Of a stretch of 64,000 nucleotides of DNA, positions 32,616 to 42,269 are shown piece after piece. The first letter of the stretch is position 1; each line of letters opens with the position of its first letter. A program made the position numbers and the translations under genes. The notes under the pieces were generated by a model. It did no database searches and had not been told where the DNA came from. It was given only the letters and a program-made list of their open reading frames with translations. Origin of the DNA: Limnohabitans sp. Rim28 (lineage in GTDB: Bacteria > Pseudomonadota > Gammaproteobacteria > Burkholderiales > Burkholderiaceae_C); the NCBI RefSeq assembly GCF_000293865.2, contig NZ_ALKN02000003.1, forward strand, positions 186,001-250,000. Reading direction: 5' to 3'.

Positions 32616-34286
32616 ATGATGAAGCGGTCTATCCTTTCCACTCGTTTGCCCACATCTTGGGCGTTCACCATGGCTGTCGGGATGGGGCTCAGCGCCATCT
32701 CCATGGCCGTTCAGGCGCAAGAAAAAGTCTTGCGCATTGCCATGACGGCGGCGGACATTCCCCGAACGCTGGGGCAGCCTGACCAAGGCTTTGAGGGCAA
32801 CCGGTTCACCGGCATCCCGATGTACGACGCCTTGACCCACTGGGACTTGTCCAAAGCCGATGCGCCCAGTGTGGTCGGACCAGGCTTGGCCACCTCATGG
32901 ACGGTGGGTGCGACCGACAAAACCAAATGGACCTTCAAACTGCGCCCTAACATCAAGTTCCACGATGGCTCGGCGGTCAACGCCGATGCCATTGTTTGGA
33001 ACGTGCGCAAGGTCTTGGACAAAGACGCCGTCCACTTTGACGCCAGCCAGGTGGGCGTGACCGCTTCGCGCATGCCCACACTGCGCAGCGCTCGAAAAAT
33101 CGACGACCTGACGGTGGAACTGACCACCAGTGAGCCCGATGCTTTCTTGCCCATCAACTTGACCAATTTGTTCATTGCTTCCCCCAGCCATTGGCAAAAG
33201 AAATTTGATGCCGCTGCGGGCGCCACGCCTGCCGACAAATCCAGGGCAGCCTGGACTGCATTTGCCGCAGATGCCTCTGGCTCCGGCCCCTTCAAGATGG
33301 CCCGATTCGTGCCGCGTGAGCGTTTGGAAATGGTGGCCAATAAGACCTATTGGGATCCCAAGCGCATGCCCAAGGTCGACCGCGTGGTGCTGGTCCCCAT
33401 TCCTGAGGCCAATGCCCGCACCGCTGCTTTGCTCGGGGGTCAGGTCGACTGGATCGAGGCCCCCGCCCCCGATGCCATGCCGCAAATTCGCCAGCGTGGT
33501 TTCAGGATTGAAAGCAATGCCCAGCCCCATGTCTGGCCTTGGCAGTTGTCCTTTGCAGAAGGCTCACCCTGGTTGGACAGACGGGTACGCCATGCGGCCA
33601 ACCTGTGTGTTGACCGGGAAGGTCTGAAAACCCTCTTGGGCGGCATGATGGCGGCCCCCAAAGGCACCGTGCCTCCGGGTCACCCTTGGTGGGGCAACCC
33701 CAAATTTGACATCAAGTACGACGTGAACGCGGCCAAGGCCTTGATGACGCAAGCGGGCCACAGCGCCGCCAAACCCCTCAAAGTCAAGGTGCAAATTTCG
33801 GCGTCGGGTTCAGGCCAGATGCAGCCTTTGCCCATGAACGAGTTTGTTCAGCAGTCGCTCAAACAGTGCTTCTTTGATGTGCAGTTCGACGTGATCGAAT
33901 GGAACACCTTGTTCACCAACTGGCGTCGTGGCGCCAAAGACCCAACAGCCAACGGTGCTGACGCCATCAACGTGAGTTACTCGGCCATGGACCCCTTCTT
34001 TGGCATGGTGCGCTTCACCAGCACAGGCACCTTCCCACCGGTGTCCAACAACTGGGGTTACTTTGGCAACCCAGAGTTTGAAAAGCTGATTGCCGATGCC
34101 CGCACACAGTTTGACGACAAGCGGCGCGACGATGCGCTGGCCAGGTTGCACGCGCGCATTGTCGAAGAGGCACCTTTTGTCTGGATCGCCCATGACGTGG
34201 GTCCCCGCGCCATGAGCGCCAAAGTCAAAGGCTTCGTGCAACCCCGCAGCTGGTTTGTCGATTTGGCGCCCGTGTCGATGGACTGA
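32616..34286 (+). CDS. Oligopeptide/dipeptide-type ABC transporter substrate-binding protein
   Basis: A 556-aa SBP_bac_5 family periplasmic protein. The signal peptide spans about 1-35 and ends near SMAVQAQ. The mature protein has the family core: TKWTFKLRPNIKFHDGSAVNADAIVWNVRK, then FTFRLRP-like segments and a C-terminal LARLHARIVEEAPFVWI. The ligand class ranges over peptides, nickel, opines and amides; here the neighbouring amidase and ureide enzymes suggest an amide or ureide. ATG 32616 and 32619 are both possible. Two strong hairpins follow. Confidence 0.88.
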   Translation: MMKRSILSTRLPTSWAFTMAVGMGLSAISMAVQAQEKVLRIAMTAADIPRTLGQPDQGFEGNRFTGIPMYDALTHWDLSKADAPSVVGPGLATSWTVGATDKTKWTFKLRPNIKFHDGSAVNADAIVWNVRKVLDKDAVHFDASQVGVTASRMPTLRSARKIDDLTVELTTSEPDAFLPINLTNLFIASPSHWQKKFDAAAGATPADKSRAAWTAFAADASGSGPFKMARFVPRERLEMVANKTYWDPKRMPKVDRVVLVPIPEANARTAALLGGQVDWIEAPAPDAMPQIRQRGFRIESNAQPHVWPWQLSFAEGSPWLDRRVRHAANLCVDREGLKTLLGGMMAAPKGTVPPGHPWWGNPKFDIKYDVNAAKALMTQAGHSAAKPLKVKVQISASGSGQMQPLPMNEFVQQSLKQCFFDVQFDVIEWNTLFTNWRRGAKDPTANGADAINVSYSAMDPFFGMVRFTSTGTFPPVSNNWGYFGNPEFEKLIADARTQFDDKRRDDALARLHARIVEEAPFVWIAHDVGPRAMSAKVKGFVQPRSWFVDLAPVSMD

Positions 34287-34293
34287 TGGTCCC

Positions 34294-34352
34294 GGTGTGG
34301 GCCTTCAGGCCCACACCCCAGGGTGCGCAGCCAGGCCATGCTTGGCTGCGCA
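34294..34352 (+). promoter_or_regulatory. Tandem intercistronic hairpins after the binding-protein gene
   Basis: GGTGTGGGCC-TTCA-GGCCCACACC (34294-34317) and TGCGCAGCCA-N9-TGGCTGCGCA (34324-34352), both with perfect 10-base-pair stems. A short U-run (CGTTTTGATT) follows the second. Such structures commonly stabilise the binding-protein mRNA and reduce expression of the permease genes. Confidence 0.75.
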
Positions 34353-34382
34353 TCGTTTTGATTGCAGTTTTGGAGTGATGGC

Positions 34383-35336
34383 ATGCTCGGCTTTTTGTTG
34401 CGGCGTCTGATTTATTCCTTGCCCATCATGTTGGGGGTGGCGCTGGTGTGTTTTGGCTTGGTGCACTTGGCACCGGGTGATCCTCTGGTGTCGATTTTGC
34501 CGCCGGACGCATCGGCCGACTTGCAGGCGCAGTTGATCGAGTTGTACGGCTTCAACCGTTCCTATCCTGAGCAATTTGTGACTTGGGTTTGGCGTGCCTT
34601 GCAGGGTGATCTGGGGACATCGATTGCCAGCAACCGACCGGTGGCGACCGAGGTCATGACCGCCGTGGGCAACACCCTGCGATTGGCCATGCTGGCCACG
34701 TTGATCGGCTTTGTGCTGGGTTGTTTCTTTGGTTTTGTCGCTGGGTACTTCCAGAACTCCTGGCTGGACAAGTTCGCTTCTTTGCTCTCAGTGCTGGGCG
34801 TCAGCGTCCCGCACTACTGGCTGGGCATGGTCTTGGTGATTGTGTTTTCTTCGATCCTGATGTGGCTGCCGCCGGGTGGCGCTGGGCCGGGGGGTTCCAG
34901 CCAGTGGGTTTGGGACTGGGAGCACGTCAAGCACATGCTCTTGCCTGCCATCACCATGAGCGTGATCCCGATGGGCATCATTGCGCGCACGGTGCGGGCC
35001 TTGGTGGCCGACATCTTGGCGCAGGAGTTCATTGTGGGTTTGCGCGCCAAGGGATTGACCAATTTGGGTATTTTTTGGCATGTGGTCAAAAACGCCGCCC
35101 CCACGGCCTTGGCGGTGATGGGCTTGCAGCTGGGTTACTTGCTCGGGGGCTCGATCCTGATCGAGACGGTGTTTTCCTGGCCAGGCACGGGCTTCTTGCT
35201 GAACTCGGCCATCTTCCAGCGCGACTTGCCTTTGCTGCAAGGCACGATTTTGGTGTTGGCCATGTTTTTTGTGGTGCTCAACCTCATCGTGGATGTGATC
35301 CAGACCTTGCTGGACCCTCGCATTGCACGCGCTTGA
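34383..35336 (+). CDS. ABC transporter permease, DppB type
   Basis: A 317-aa inner-membrane permease with about six helices: MLGFLLRRLIYSLPIMLG at the start, the conserved periplasmic HLAPGDPL, the LGVSVPHYWLGMVLVI segment, and the EAA loop near DILAQEFIVGLRAKGLTNLGIFW. ATG 34383 has TTTGGAGTGAT upstream; a start seven codons earlier is not needed. It pairs with the next permease to form the channel. Confidence 0.92.
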   Translation: MLGFLLRRLIYSLPIMLGVALVCFGLVHLAPGDPLVSILPPDASADLQAQLIELYGFNRSYPEQFVTWVWRALQGDLGTSIASNRPVATEVMTAVGNTLRLAMLATLIGFVLGCFFGFVAGYFQNSWLDKFASLLSVLGVSVPHYWLGMVLVIVFSSILMWLPPGGAGPGGSSQWVWDWEHVKHMLLPAITMSVIPMGIIARTVRALVADILAQEFIVGLRAKGLTNLGIFWHVVKNAAPTALAVMGLQLGYLLGGSILIETVFSWPGTGFLLNSAIFQRDLPLLQGTILVLAMFFVVLNLIVDVIQTLLDPRIARA

Positions 35337-35357
35337 TCACGACCCCAAGGAATTGAC

Positions 35358-36251
35358 ATGACTTCATTGAATGGGGCTGCCAGCCCCGTGCTTCCGCTGG
35401 TGTATGAGCGCTCTGCCGGTTATTGGGAAACCGTGTGGCGGCGGTTTTTGCGTGACAAAGTGGCCGTGGGTGCCGCTTTGGTGGTGCTGTTGTTGATGGT
35501 GCTGGCTGTTTTAGGGCCCTGGCTCGCGCCGATGGACCCCTACCAGTCCGCCATGCTCAAACGCCTCAAGCCGATTGGCTTTGAAGGCCACCCCTTGGGC
35601 ACCGACGAGTTGGGCCGCGACATGCTCAGCCGCTTGATGGTCGGTGCCAGGTTGTCTTTGTTCATGGGCATCACTCCCGTCATTTGTGCCTTCGTCATCG
35701 GCTCCTTGATCGGCATCACCGCCGGTTACATGGGTGGTTGGATCAACAGCGTGATGATGCGGACCATCGACGTTTTTTATGCCTTTCCTTCGGTCTTGTT
35801 GGCCATCGCCCTGTCGGGTGCTTTGGGGGCGGGCATCACCAACTCCCTGATTTCCTTGACGATTGTGTTCATACCGCCTTTGGCGCGCGTGGCCGAAAGC
35901 GTGACCACGCAAATTCGGGGGCGTGATTTTGTGGAGGCGGCCAGGGCCTCGGGCGCGTCCGCTTTCACCATCGTGCGGGTGCATGTGCTGGGCAATGTGC
36001 TGGGGCCGATTTTTGTCTACGCCACCAGTTTGATCGCGGTGTCCATGATCCTGGCCTCGGGGCTGAGCTTTTTGGGCCTGGGGGTCAAACCTCCTGAGCC
36101 GGAGTGGGGCTTGATGCTCAACACCTTGCGCACCGCCATTTACACCCAACCCTGGATTGCCGCTTTGCCTGGGACGATGATTTTCATGACATCGATTGCT
36201 TTCAACCTTCTGGCCGACGGTTTGCGCTCGGCCATGGAAATCAAACAGTGA
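35358..36251 (+). CDS. ABC transporter permease, DppC type
   Basis: A 297-aa permease, the second half of the channel. It has the family's N-terminal cytoplasmic stretch and first helix, then HPLGTDELGRDMLSRLMVGARLSL, and the EAA region around GRDFVEAARASGASAFTIVRVHVLGNV. AAGGAATTGAC precedes the ATG. Followed within eight bases by the first ATPase gene. Confidence 0.92.
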   Translation: MTSLNGAASPVLPLVYERSAGYWETVWRRFLRDKVAVGAALVVLLLMVLAVLGPWLAPMDPYQSAMLKRLKPIGFEGHPLGTDELGRDMLSRLMVGARLSLFMGITPVICAFVIGSLIGITAGYMGGWINSVMMRTIDVFYAFPSVLLAIALSGALGAGITNSLISLTIVFIPPLARVAESVTTQIRGRDFVEAARASGASAFTIVRVHVLGNVLGPIFVYATSLIAVSMILASGLSFLGLGVKPPEPEWGLMLNTLRTAIYTQPWIAALPGTMIFMTSIAFNLLADGLRSAMEIKQ

Positions 36252-36258
36252 GGTCCGA

Positions 36259-37320
36259 ATGACAATGGCCAATGATGAGGCGGGTGGATCCAGCCAGCCG
36301 ATGCTCTCGGTGCGTGGCTTGGTCAAGCACTTTCCACTCAAGAAAGACTTGTTGGGGCGCAGCGCGGGCGTGGTGCGCGCCGTCGATGGGGTGAGCTTTG
36401 ATGTGTTCAAGGGCGAGACCCTGGGCGTGGTGGGCGAGTCCGGTTGCGGCAAGTCGACCACGGCGCGTTTGCTCATGCAGCTGATCACGCCCGACCAGGG
36501 CGATCTGGTGTTCGACGGCCAGACGGTGGGCAGCAAGTCGCTGCCCTTGAAGGACTATCGCCGTCAGGCCCAAATGGTGTTTCAAGACAGCTACGCGTCC
36601 TTGAATCCACGCCTGACCATGGAAGACTCGATCGCATTTGCCCCCATGGTGCACGGACTGCCCGAGCGCGAGGCCATTGACCGGGCGCGTGATTTGCTCG
36701 AACGGGTGGGGCTGTCGCCGCAGCGCTTTGCCGAGCGTTACCCCCATGAGTTGTCAGGCGGGCAAAGGCAGCGTGTCAACATTGCCCGGGCTTTGGCTTT
36801 GCAGTCGCGTTTGATCATCCTGGACGAGGCGGTCTCTGCCTTGGACAAGTCGGTGGAAGCGCAGGTGCTGAACCTCTTGCTCGACTTGAAAGAGGCGTTT
36901 GGCCTGACCTACATCTTCATCAGCCACGACCTGAATGTGGTGCGTTACATGAGCGACCGGGTCATGGTGATGTACCTGGGCCAAGTGGTGGAAGTGGGCG
37001 ACAGTGAAACCCTGTTCAAGCATGCCGCGCACCCCTACACCCAAGCCTTGCTCTCGTCCATCCCGACGCTGGACCCGGATCGGCGCACCGAAACCCCGCC
37101 TTTGGCGGGCGACCCACCCAACCCCATCAACCCACCCAGTGGCTGCCGTTTTCACACCCGTTGTGTGCACGCCCAAGCCATTTGCAGCGACAAGATGCCG
37201 GTGCTGGCCCAAGCTCAACATGGCCAGCAAGTGGCCTGCTGGATGCATGTGGCCGGTGCAGCGCACACCGGGGCACCCGCCGTTCAAAGCAGGGTCATCC
37301 CCTCGGAGGTCGCAGCATGA
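36259..37320 (+). CDS. Oligopeptide-type ABC ATPase, DppF/OppF type
   Basis: A 353-aa ATPase with Walker A GESGCGKSTT, signature LSGGQRQRVNIARAL, Walker B LIILDEAVSALDKS and the switch His in FISHDLNVVRYMSDR. The C-terminal oligopeptide ATPase extension has PINPPSGCRFHTRCVHAQ with Cys residues. GAGG lies just upstream of ATG 36259; the frame continues upstream into the permease gene. The stop overlaps the next gene's ATG. Confidence 0.92.
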   Translation: MTMANDEAGGSSQPMLSVRGLVKHFPLKKDLLGRSAGVVRAVDGVSFDVFKGETLGVVGESGCGKSTTARLLMQLITPDQGDLVFDGQTVGSKSLPLKDYRRQAQMVFQDSYASLNPRLTMEDSIAFAPMVHGLPEREAIDRARDLLERVGLSPQRFAERYPHELSGGQRQRVNIARALALQSRLIILDEAVSALDKSVEAQVLNLLLDLKEAFGLTYIFISHDLNVVRYMSDRVMVMYLGQVVEVGDSETLFKHAAHPYTQALLSSIPTLDPDRRTETPPLAGDPPNPINPPSGCRFHTRCVHAQAICSDKMPVLAQAQHGQQVACWMHVAGAAHTGAPAVQSRVIPSEVAA

Positions 37321-38327
37321 AACCAGACACGCCTACCCCCGCATTTGTCGACATCCGTCAACTGCATGTCACCTTCACCGGCGGCAAAAAACCTGTTCAG
37401 GCCGTTTCGGGCGTGGACTTGCGCGTGCAGCGCGGCGAAGTGGTCGCCCTGATTGGCGAGTCAGGCTCTGGCAAAAGCGTCACCTTGCGGACCTTGCTGC
37501 GTTTGCATGCCGAAAAGAAAACCCAAATCACCGGGCAAATCCGGGTGGGTGATCAGGATGTGCTGTCGCTGTCGCAGGACCAGCTCAGCCGATTCCGTGG
37601 ACGCGTGGCTTCCATGATTTTTCAGGAGCCCTTGCTGGCGCTGGACCCGGTTTACAGCGTGGGCCAGCAAATCATCGAAACCATTCGCCGGCACGAAGAT
37701 GTGAGCGAGGACACGGCCAGGCAGCGGGCCTTGGCCTTGTTTGAGCGGGTGCGCATTCCCAGTCCAGAGCGTCGTTTGCAGGCTTACCCACACGAGATGT
37801 CGGGCGGCATGCGCCAGCGCGCCATGATTGCCCTGGCCCTGGCTTGCCAGCCCCAGTTGCTGCTGGCCGATGAACCCACCACCGCATTGGACGCGACCGT
37901 CCAAATCCAGATCCTGCTGCTCTTGCGTGAACTGCAAAAAGAAATGGGCTTGTCGGTGATTTTTGTCACCCACGACATCGGTGCTGCGGTGGAGGTGGCC
38001 GACCGGATCGCCGTGATGTATGCCGGCCGCATTGTGGAAGAGGGGCCCGCCCGCACACTGATGCGCGAGCCCCGGCATCCCTACACCCGCGCTTTGCTGC
38101 AAAGCCGGGCTGACGGGGCATTGGCCAAAGGCCAGCGCCTGGAAACCATTGCCGGCTCACCCCCTGACTTGACCAATCTGCCACAGGGCTGCGCCTTTGC
38201 CAGCCGTTGCAAGATGGCGGTGCCCGAGTGCAATGCCACACGCCCGGACATCACCTGGTTGGCCGATGGCCACAGTGTTCGCTGCCTGCTGGCCCAGCCC
38301 CAGCCGCAGTCCCCGCAATTGGCCTGA
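37317..38327 (+). CDS. Oligopeptide-type ABC ATPase, DppD/OppD type
   Basis: A 336-aa ATPase, partner of the preceding one. Motifs are Walker [13 protein letters not shown], signature [16 protein letters not shown], Walker [16 protein letters not shown] and [14 protein letters not shown]. The C-terminal extension has [18 protein letters not shown]. The ATG overlaps the preceding stop (ATGA). It completes the five-gene importer and is followed by the amidase gene after 37 bases. Confidence 0.92.
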   Translation: MKPDTPTPAFVDIRQLHVTFTGGKKPVQAVSGVDLRVQRGEVVALIGESGSGKSVTLRTLLRLHAEKKTQITGQIRVGDQDVLSLSQDQLSRFRGRVASMIFQEPLLALDPVYSVGQQIIETIRRHEDVSEDTARQRALALFERVRIPSPERRLQAYPHEMSGGMRQRAMIALALACQPQLLLADEPTTALDATVQIQILLLLRELQKEMGLSVIFVTHDIGAAVEVADRIAVMYAGRIVEEGPARTLMREPRHPYTRALLQSRADGALAKGQRLETIAGSPPDLTNLPQGCAFASRCKMAVPECNATRPDITWLADGHSVRCLLAQPQPQSPQLA

Positions 38328-38364
38328 TCCATGGGAATGATCATTTTTTCAAAGTGAGTTGAAC

Positions 38365-39567
38365 ATGAGCCGACACACCGACGTCTTGTGGGACAAAGCC
38401 CACGCCTTCATGCCTTACACGGCCAGCCCCGTGGCCCATGCGGCCACGGGTCCTTTGTCGGGTCTGAGCTTTGCGGCCAAGGACATCTACCACGTCAAGG
38501 GCTACCCCACCAGCGGTGGCCAACCCATGCTCATGGCCTTGTGGGGTGTTCAGGACCGAACGGCCCCGGTGGTGCAAAGCTTGCTCGACGCCGGTGCCCG
38601 CTTTGTCGGCAAAACGGTCACCGACGAACTGGCCTTTTCCATGAACGGGCAAAACGCCCATTTCGGCGCGCCCATCAATGGCGCGGTGGCCGAACGCATC
38701 AGCGGCGGGTCCTCTTCGGGCTCGGCATCTGCCGTGTCCAACCGCCTGTGCGATGTTGCTTTGGGCTCAGACACCGGTGGCTCGGTGCGTGCCCCGGCCA
38801 ACCATTGCGGTTTGGTGGGCATGCGGCCCAGCCACGGCCGCATCAGCTTGCAAGACACCATGGCCTTGTCGCCGAGCCTGGACACTTGTGGCTGGTTTGC
38901 CCGTGATGTGCCCACCTTCGCCCGTGTGGCAGATGTCTTGTTGGGTGACGATGCGCAGCCCTTGCCCGAGCAGATCCGCGTGTTGGCCCCCACCGACATG
39001 TGGGCGCTGGCCACACCGGGGGCCCTCAAAGCTCTGAAGCCTGTGCGTCAAAAAATAGAGCAATGTTTGGGCAAGGCCAAACCGGTTCGCATCATGCAGG
39101 GTGACATGGACACCATGTATTGGCATTTCCGCGCCATTCAGGGGCGTGAGGCCTGGGACGTGCATGGCGGTTTTCTTCAGCGTTTCCAGCCGGTGCTGGG
39201 TGCTGCGGTGGCCCAGCGCTTTGATTGGTCCTCCAAAGTCACGGACGAGCAAGTGGCCAAGGCCCGGGCTTTTCGCGAAGGCTGGCGCACCCACATGCAA
39301 CACATCTTGGGCACCGACGGCGTGCTCTTGATGCCCACCATGCCCGATGTGGCCCCTTGGATCCGTCAGACCGATGCCGAACTGGAAGACTACCGAAACC
39401 GCGCCACCAGCTTGCTGTGTGTCTCGGGCATGGCCGGCTTGCCGCAAGTGAGCTTGCCGCTGGCCAGTCACCAGGGGGCACCTTTGGGCATCTCTTTGGT
39501 GGGACCCGAAGGCTCAGACCGCAGCCTGGTCCAACTGGCGGAACACATCCACCGCGCTTGGTCCTGA
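38365..39567 (+). CDS. Amidase (amidase-signature family)
   Basis: A 400-aa hydrolase with the Ser-Ser-Lys triad. The Lys lies in LSFAAKDIYHVKG (about residue 37), the cis-Ser and nucleophile region in RISGGSSSGSASAVSNRL and ALGSDTGGSVRAPANHCGLVGMRPSHGR (residues 110-160). It cleaves a C-N amide bond of an unknown compound, perhaps the transporter's cargo. Start ATG 38365 is chosen over a TTG two codons earlier. It converges on allA. Confidence 0.9.
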   Translation: MSRHTDVLWDKAHAFMPYTASPVAHAATGPLSGLSFAAKDIYHVKGYPTSGGQPMLMALWGVQDRTAPVVQSLLDAGARFVGKTVTDELAFSMNGQNAHFGAPINGAVAERISGGSSSGSASAVSNRLCDVALGSDTGGSVRAPANHCGLVGMRPSHGRISLQDTMALSPSLDTCGWFARDVPTFARVADVLLGDDAQPLPEQIRVLAPTDMWALATPGALKALKPVRQKIEQCLGKAKPVRIMQGDMDTMYWHFRAIQGREAWDVHGGFLQRFQPVLGAAVAQRFDWSSKVTDEQVAKARAFREGWRTHMQHILGTDGVLLMPTMPDVAPWIRQTDAELEDYRNRATSLLCVSGMAGLPQVSLPLASHQGAPLGISLVGPEGSDRSLVQLAEHIHRAWS

Positions 39568-39597
39568 AACCCGCAGGGTCATCCCATGCGAGCGGCT

Positions 39598-40107
39598 TCA
39601 AAGGGGACTCAGGCGCACGCTCACAGGCAGCGAATGAATCTCGCAATCTTCGGCCGAACCTTGGCGCTCCAGCACCAAGAAGGCCCCGTTGTCCAAGGCC
39701 ATCAGGGGGTGATGCCAAGTGCCCGTGTGCAGCGTGAAACCTTGCTGACCCGTGACCTCAAAGCATTTGAGCGTGCGCAGGTCGGGCTGGTCATGGCCCA
39801 AGGCCACCAGCAAACGACAGCGCGCACCTGTCAAAGGCACAAAGGTCTGGCTGCCGAGTTGGTGCCGCTCCAGCATGTGGCAAGGGCCCTCTGGGTTTTG
39901 CGCCAGCGCGTGGAACACCGCCAACACCGCTTGGCCCTGATCACCCGTCAAGTCCAGCCCGCCGGGCAAATTGAGTCGCCCGCTGGTGCCTTGGTTGATG
40001 GTCTGGTGTGCCGGTGCAAACAAATTCAACACCTCGCCATAGGGCGAAAAAGCAGGTGGGGTCAGGGGCTGACAAGACAGGATGCCAAGAGTTTGTTCAG
40101 TGTTCAT
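39598..40107 (-). CDS. allA: Ureidoglycolate lyase (AllA family)
   Basis: Splits ureidoglycolate to glyoxylate and urea, the end of allantoin breakdown. The 169-aa protein has the cupin-like family marks: PLTPPAFSPYGEVL, MLERHQLGSQTFVPL (with metal or substrate His), RLLVALG, and GTWHHPLMALDNGAFLVLER. ATG 40107 is preceded by a GAG-type site; a start ten codons earlier exists. It is alone on the minus strand within the catabolic block, divergent from the GntR gene. The urea product connects it with ureD far to the left only by inference. Confidence 0.85.
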   Translation of the reverse strand: MNTEQTLGILSCQPLTPPAFSPYGEVLNLFAPAHQTINQGTSGRLNLPGGLDLTGDQGQAVLAVFHALAQNPEGPCHMLERHQLGSQTFVPLTGARCRLLVALGHDQPDLRTLKCFEVTGQQGFTLHTGTWHHPLMALDNGAFLVLERQGSAEDCEIHSLPVSVRLSPL

Positions 40108-40135
40108 GAAATGACTCGGTTGCCAAGGGGCCATC

Positions 40136-40957
40136 ATGACAGATGAACGTCAAATGGGCGTGCCGCTGTCACGAAAAACCAAGCCGGATCAGAGCTCGAC
40201 AGGCTTGGAGGCGGCTCCTGTGCTGTCAAGTGTTCCCCGGGCGCGTGCAGGGGTCCCAAGCACAGGTGCTGATCGGGTGTACGAGGCGATTTATCAGGCC
40301 GTTTTGGAGCGCCGACTGTCTCCGGGGGAGCGCTTGCGTGAGCAAGAACTGGCCGAGCAGTTCAACGTCTCTCGCACCTTGGTGCGCCAGGCGCTGCAAC
40401 GCCTGGCGCAAGAGCAAGTCATTGAGCTGCTGCACAACCGCGGTGCACGCGTGCCCATCCCCAGCCTGGAAGATGCGGGCAGTGTTTTTGATGCCCGCCG
40501 GGTGGTGGAGTGCGAAGTGGCCAGGCAGCTGGCCGGACGAATGAGCGCGGAGCAATTGCAGACCTTGCAGCATTTGGCCACCATGGAAACCGAGGCCGAT
40601 CGCCAAGGCGAGCATGCGCTGGCCATTCGTCTTTCGGGTGAATTCCACCAAGCCATGGCGCAGATGCACGGCAACCCGGTCTTGACCCGTTGGCTCAATG
40701 GTTTGCTGCCCACCACCTCTTTGCTCATGTCCCGCTTCAAACGCCAAGGGGGGCAAGTGTGTGTGGCCCACCGCCATGTCGATCTGATCGCAGCCCTGCA
40801 AAAAAATCCTGCAGCGGCTGGCGCTGAAATGCGCAAACACCTCAACGAACTGGAGCAGTCCCTGACGGATCCAACGGCCCCTCGAAGGCAATTGCGCGAT
40901 GTCTTTCAAGCCTACCGGGACAGCCCCGAATCAACACCTCTGAAGATCGAAACATGA
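40136..40957 (+). CDS. GntR-family regulator with FCD ligand domain
   Basis: A 273-aa repressor or activator. The first 45 residues are a disordered head; the winged helix runs GADRVYEAIYQAVLERRLSPGERLREQELAEQFNVSRTLVRQAL in outline (about 46-90), followed by an all-helical FCD domain with the metal or ligand residues Asp, His and His expected in DARRVVECEVA, EFHQAMAQMHGN and HRHVDLIAAL. It overlaps the next gene's ATG, so it probably senses a substrate of the ureide pathway. Its likely targets are the TTGCATACAAA motifs at 32333 and 32500. Confidence 0.92.
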   Translation: MTDERQMGVPLSRKTKPDQSSTGLEAAPVLSSVPRARAGVPSTGADRVYEAIYQAVLERRLSPGERLREQELAEQFNVSRTLVRQALQRLAQEQVIELLHNRGARVPIPSLEDAGSVFDARRVVECEVARQLAGRMSAEQLQTLQHLATMETEADRQGEHALAIRLSGEFHQAMAQMHGNPVLTRWLNGLLPTTSLLMSRFKRQGGQVCVAHRHVDLIAALQKNPAAAGAEMRKHLNELEQSLTDPTAPRRQLRDVFQAYRDSPESTPLKIET

Positions 40958-42219
40958 ATTTCAAGCCCGAACATTTGTCTTCCTTGCGCATCGACGCCAA
41001 GCGGTTGTGGCAATCGCTGATGACGCTGGCCCAAATCGGTGGCACCGAAAAAGGCGGTGTCTGTCGCCTGGCCTTGACCGACCTGGATCGTCAAGGCCGT
41101 GACCTGGTCACGACCTGGGCACGCGAAGCGGGCATGACGGTCACGGTCGATCAAATCGGCAACGTCTTCATGCGCAGGGCCGGGCGACAGCCCGACTTGC
41201 CGCCCATCATGACCGGCAGCCACATCGACACCCAGCCCACAGGTGGCAAATTCGACGGCAACTACGGCGTGCTGGCTGGACTGGAGGTCGTGCGCTGCCT
41301 GAATGACCACGGCATCGAAACCGAGGCGCCCATCGAGGTGGCCTTCTGGACGAATGAAGAAGGCTCGCGTTTTGTGCCGGTGATGATGGGCTCGGGTGTT
41401 TTTGCGGGTGCGTTTTCTCTGGAGCATGCCTACAAAGCGCAAGACCAAGAGGGCAAAACCGTGCTCGAGGAGTTGCAGCGAATTGGCTATGTCGGCACCG
41501 AGGTGCCGGGTCAGCACCCCATTGGGGCGTACTTCGAGACCCACATCGAACAAGGCCCGGTACTCGAAGACGCCGACGTGACCATTGGCGTGGTCAGTGG
41601 TTCTTTGGGCATCCGATGGTTTGACTGCATCGTCACAGGCATGGAGGCCCATGCGGGCCCCACCCCCATGGCCCTGCGCCAGGACGCCCTGCAAGTGGCC
41701 ACGCACTTGATGCAAGCCGTGGTGAGCACGGCCCACAAATACGCCCCGCACGCCAGAGGCACCGTGGGCATGGTGCATGTGCACCCCAACAGCCGTAATG
41801 TGATTCCGGGGCGGGTCAAGTTCAGCATCGACCTGCGCAACAACACCGACGCCGGAGTGGAGGTCATGGCCGATGAAATCAAAGCACTGGCTCAAAGTTT
41901 GCAGAACAGCACAGGCCTGCGCATCGAGCTGACCCTGGTGTCGAGTTTTCCGGCGCAACCCTTCCACCCGGCGTGTGTGGAGGCGGTGTCTGCCGCTGCG
42001 GCGCAGCTGGGTTACAGCCAAATGCCGGTGGTCTCAGGTGCCGGGCACGATGCCATCTACACTGCCCGTCTGGCCCCCAGCGGCATGATTTTCATCCCCT
42101 GCAAAGACGGCATCAGCCACAACGAAATCGAAGACGCCAAGCCCGAGCACATCGAAGCGGGCTGCAATGTGTTGCTGCACGCCATGCTGGGACACGCCAA
42201 GGTGTCGCCTGCGCGCTGA
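40954..42219 (+). CDS. Allantoate amidohydrolase / N-carbamoyl-amino-acid hydrolase family (M20)
   Basis: A 421-aa binuclear metallo-amidohydrolase. The metal ligands are evident: His in TGSHIDTQPTGGKFDGNYG (Asp follows), Glu-Glu in FWTNEEGSRF, and His in SGAGHDAIYTARL. The VTGMEAHAGPTPM segment is the lid/dimer domain. This family includes AllC, ureidoglycolate hydrolase and L-carbamoylases; with allA nearby allantoate is the best guess. The ATG overlaps the GntR stop. Confidence 0.88.
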   Translation: MNFKPEHLSSLRIDAKRLWQSLMTLAQIGGTEKGGVCRLALTDLDRQGRDLVTTWAREAGMTVTVDQIGNVFMRRAGRQPDLPPIMTGSHIDTQPTGGKFDGNYGVLAGLEVVRCLNDHGIETEAPIEVAFWTNEEGSRFVPVMMGSGVFAGAFSLEHAYKAQDQEGKTVLEELQRIGYVGTEVPGQHPIGAYFETHIEQGPVLEDADVTIGVVSGSLGIRWFDCIVTGMEAHAGPTPMALRQDALQVATHLMQAVVSTAHKYAPHARGTVGMVHVHPNSRNVIPGRVKFSIDLRNNTDAGVEVMADEIKALAQSLQNSTGLRIELTLVSSFPAQPFHPACVEAVSAAAAQLGYSQMPVVSGAGHDAIYTARLAPSGMIFIPCKDGISHNEIEDAKPEHIEAGCNVLLHAMLGHAKVSPAR

Positions 42220-42269
42220 AGTCGGCCTGTGCGCTGAGCCACTGACCTGATTGGACTTTCGCTTGACGT

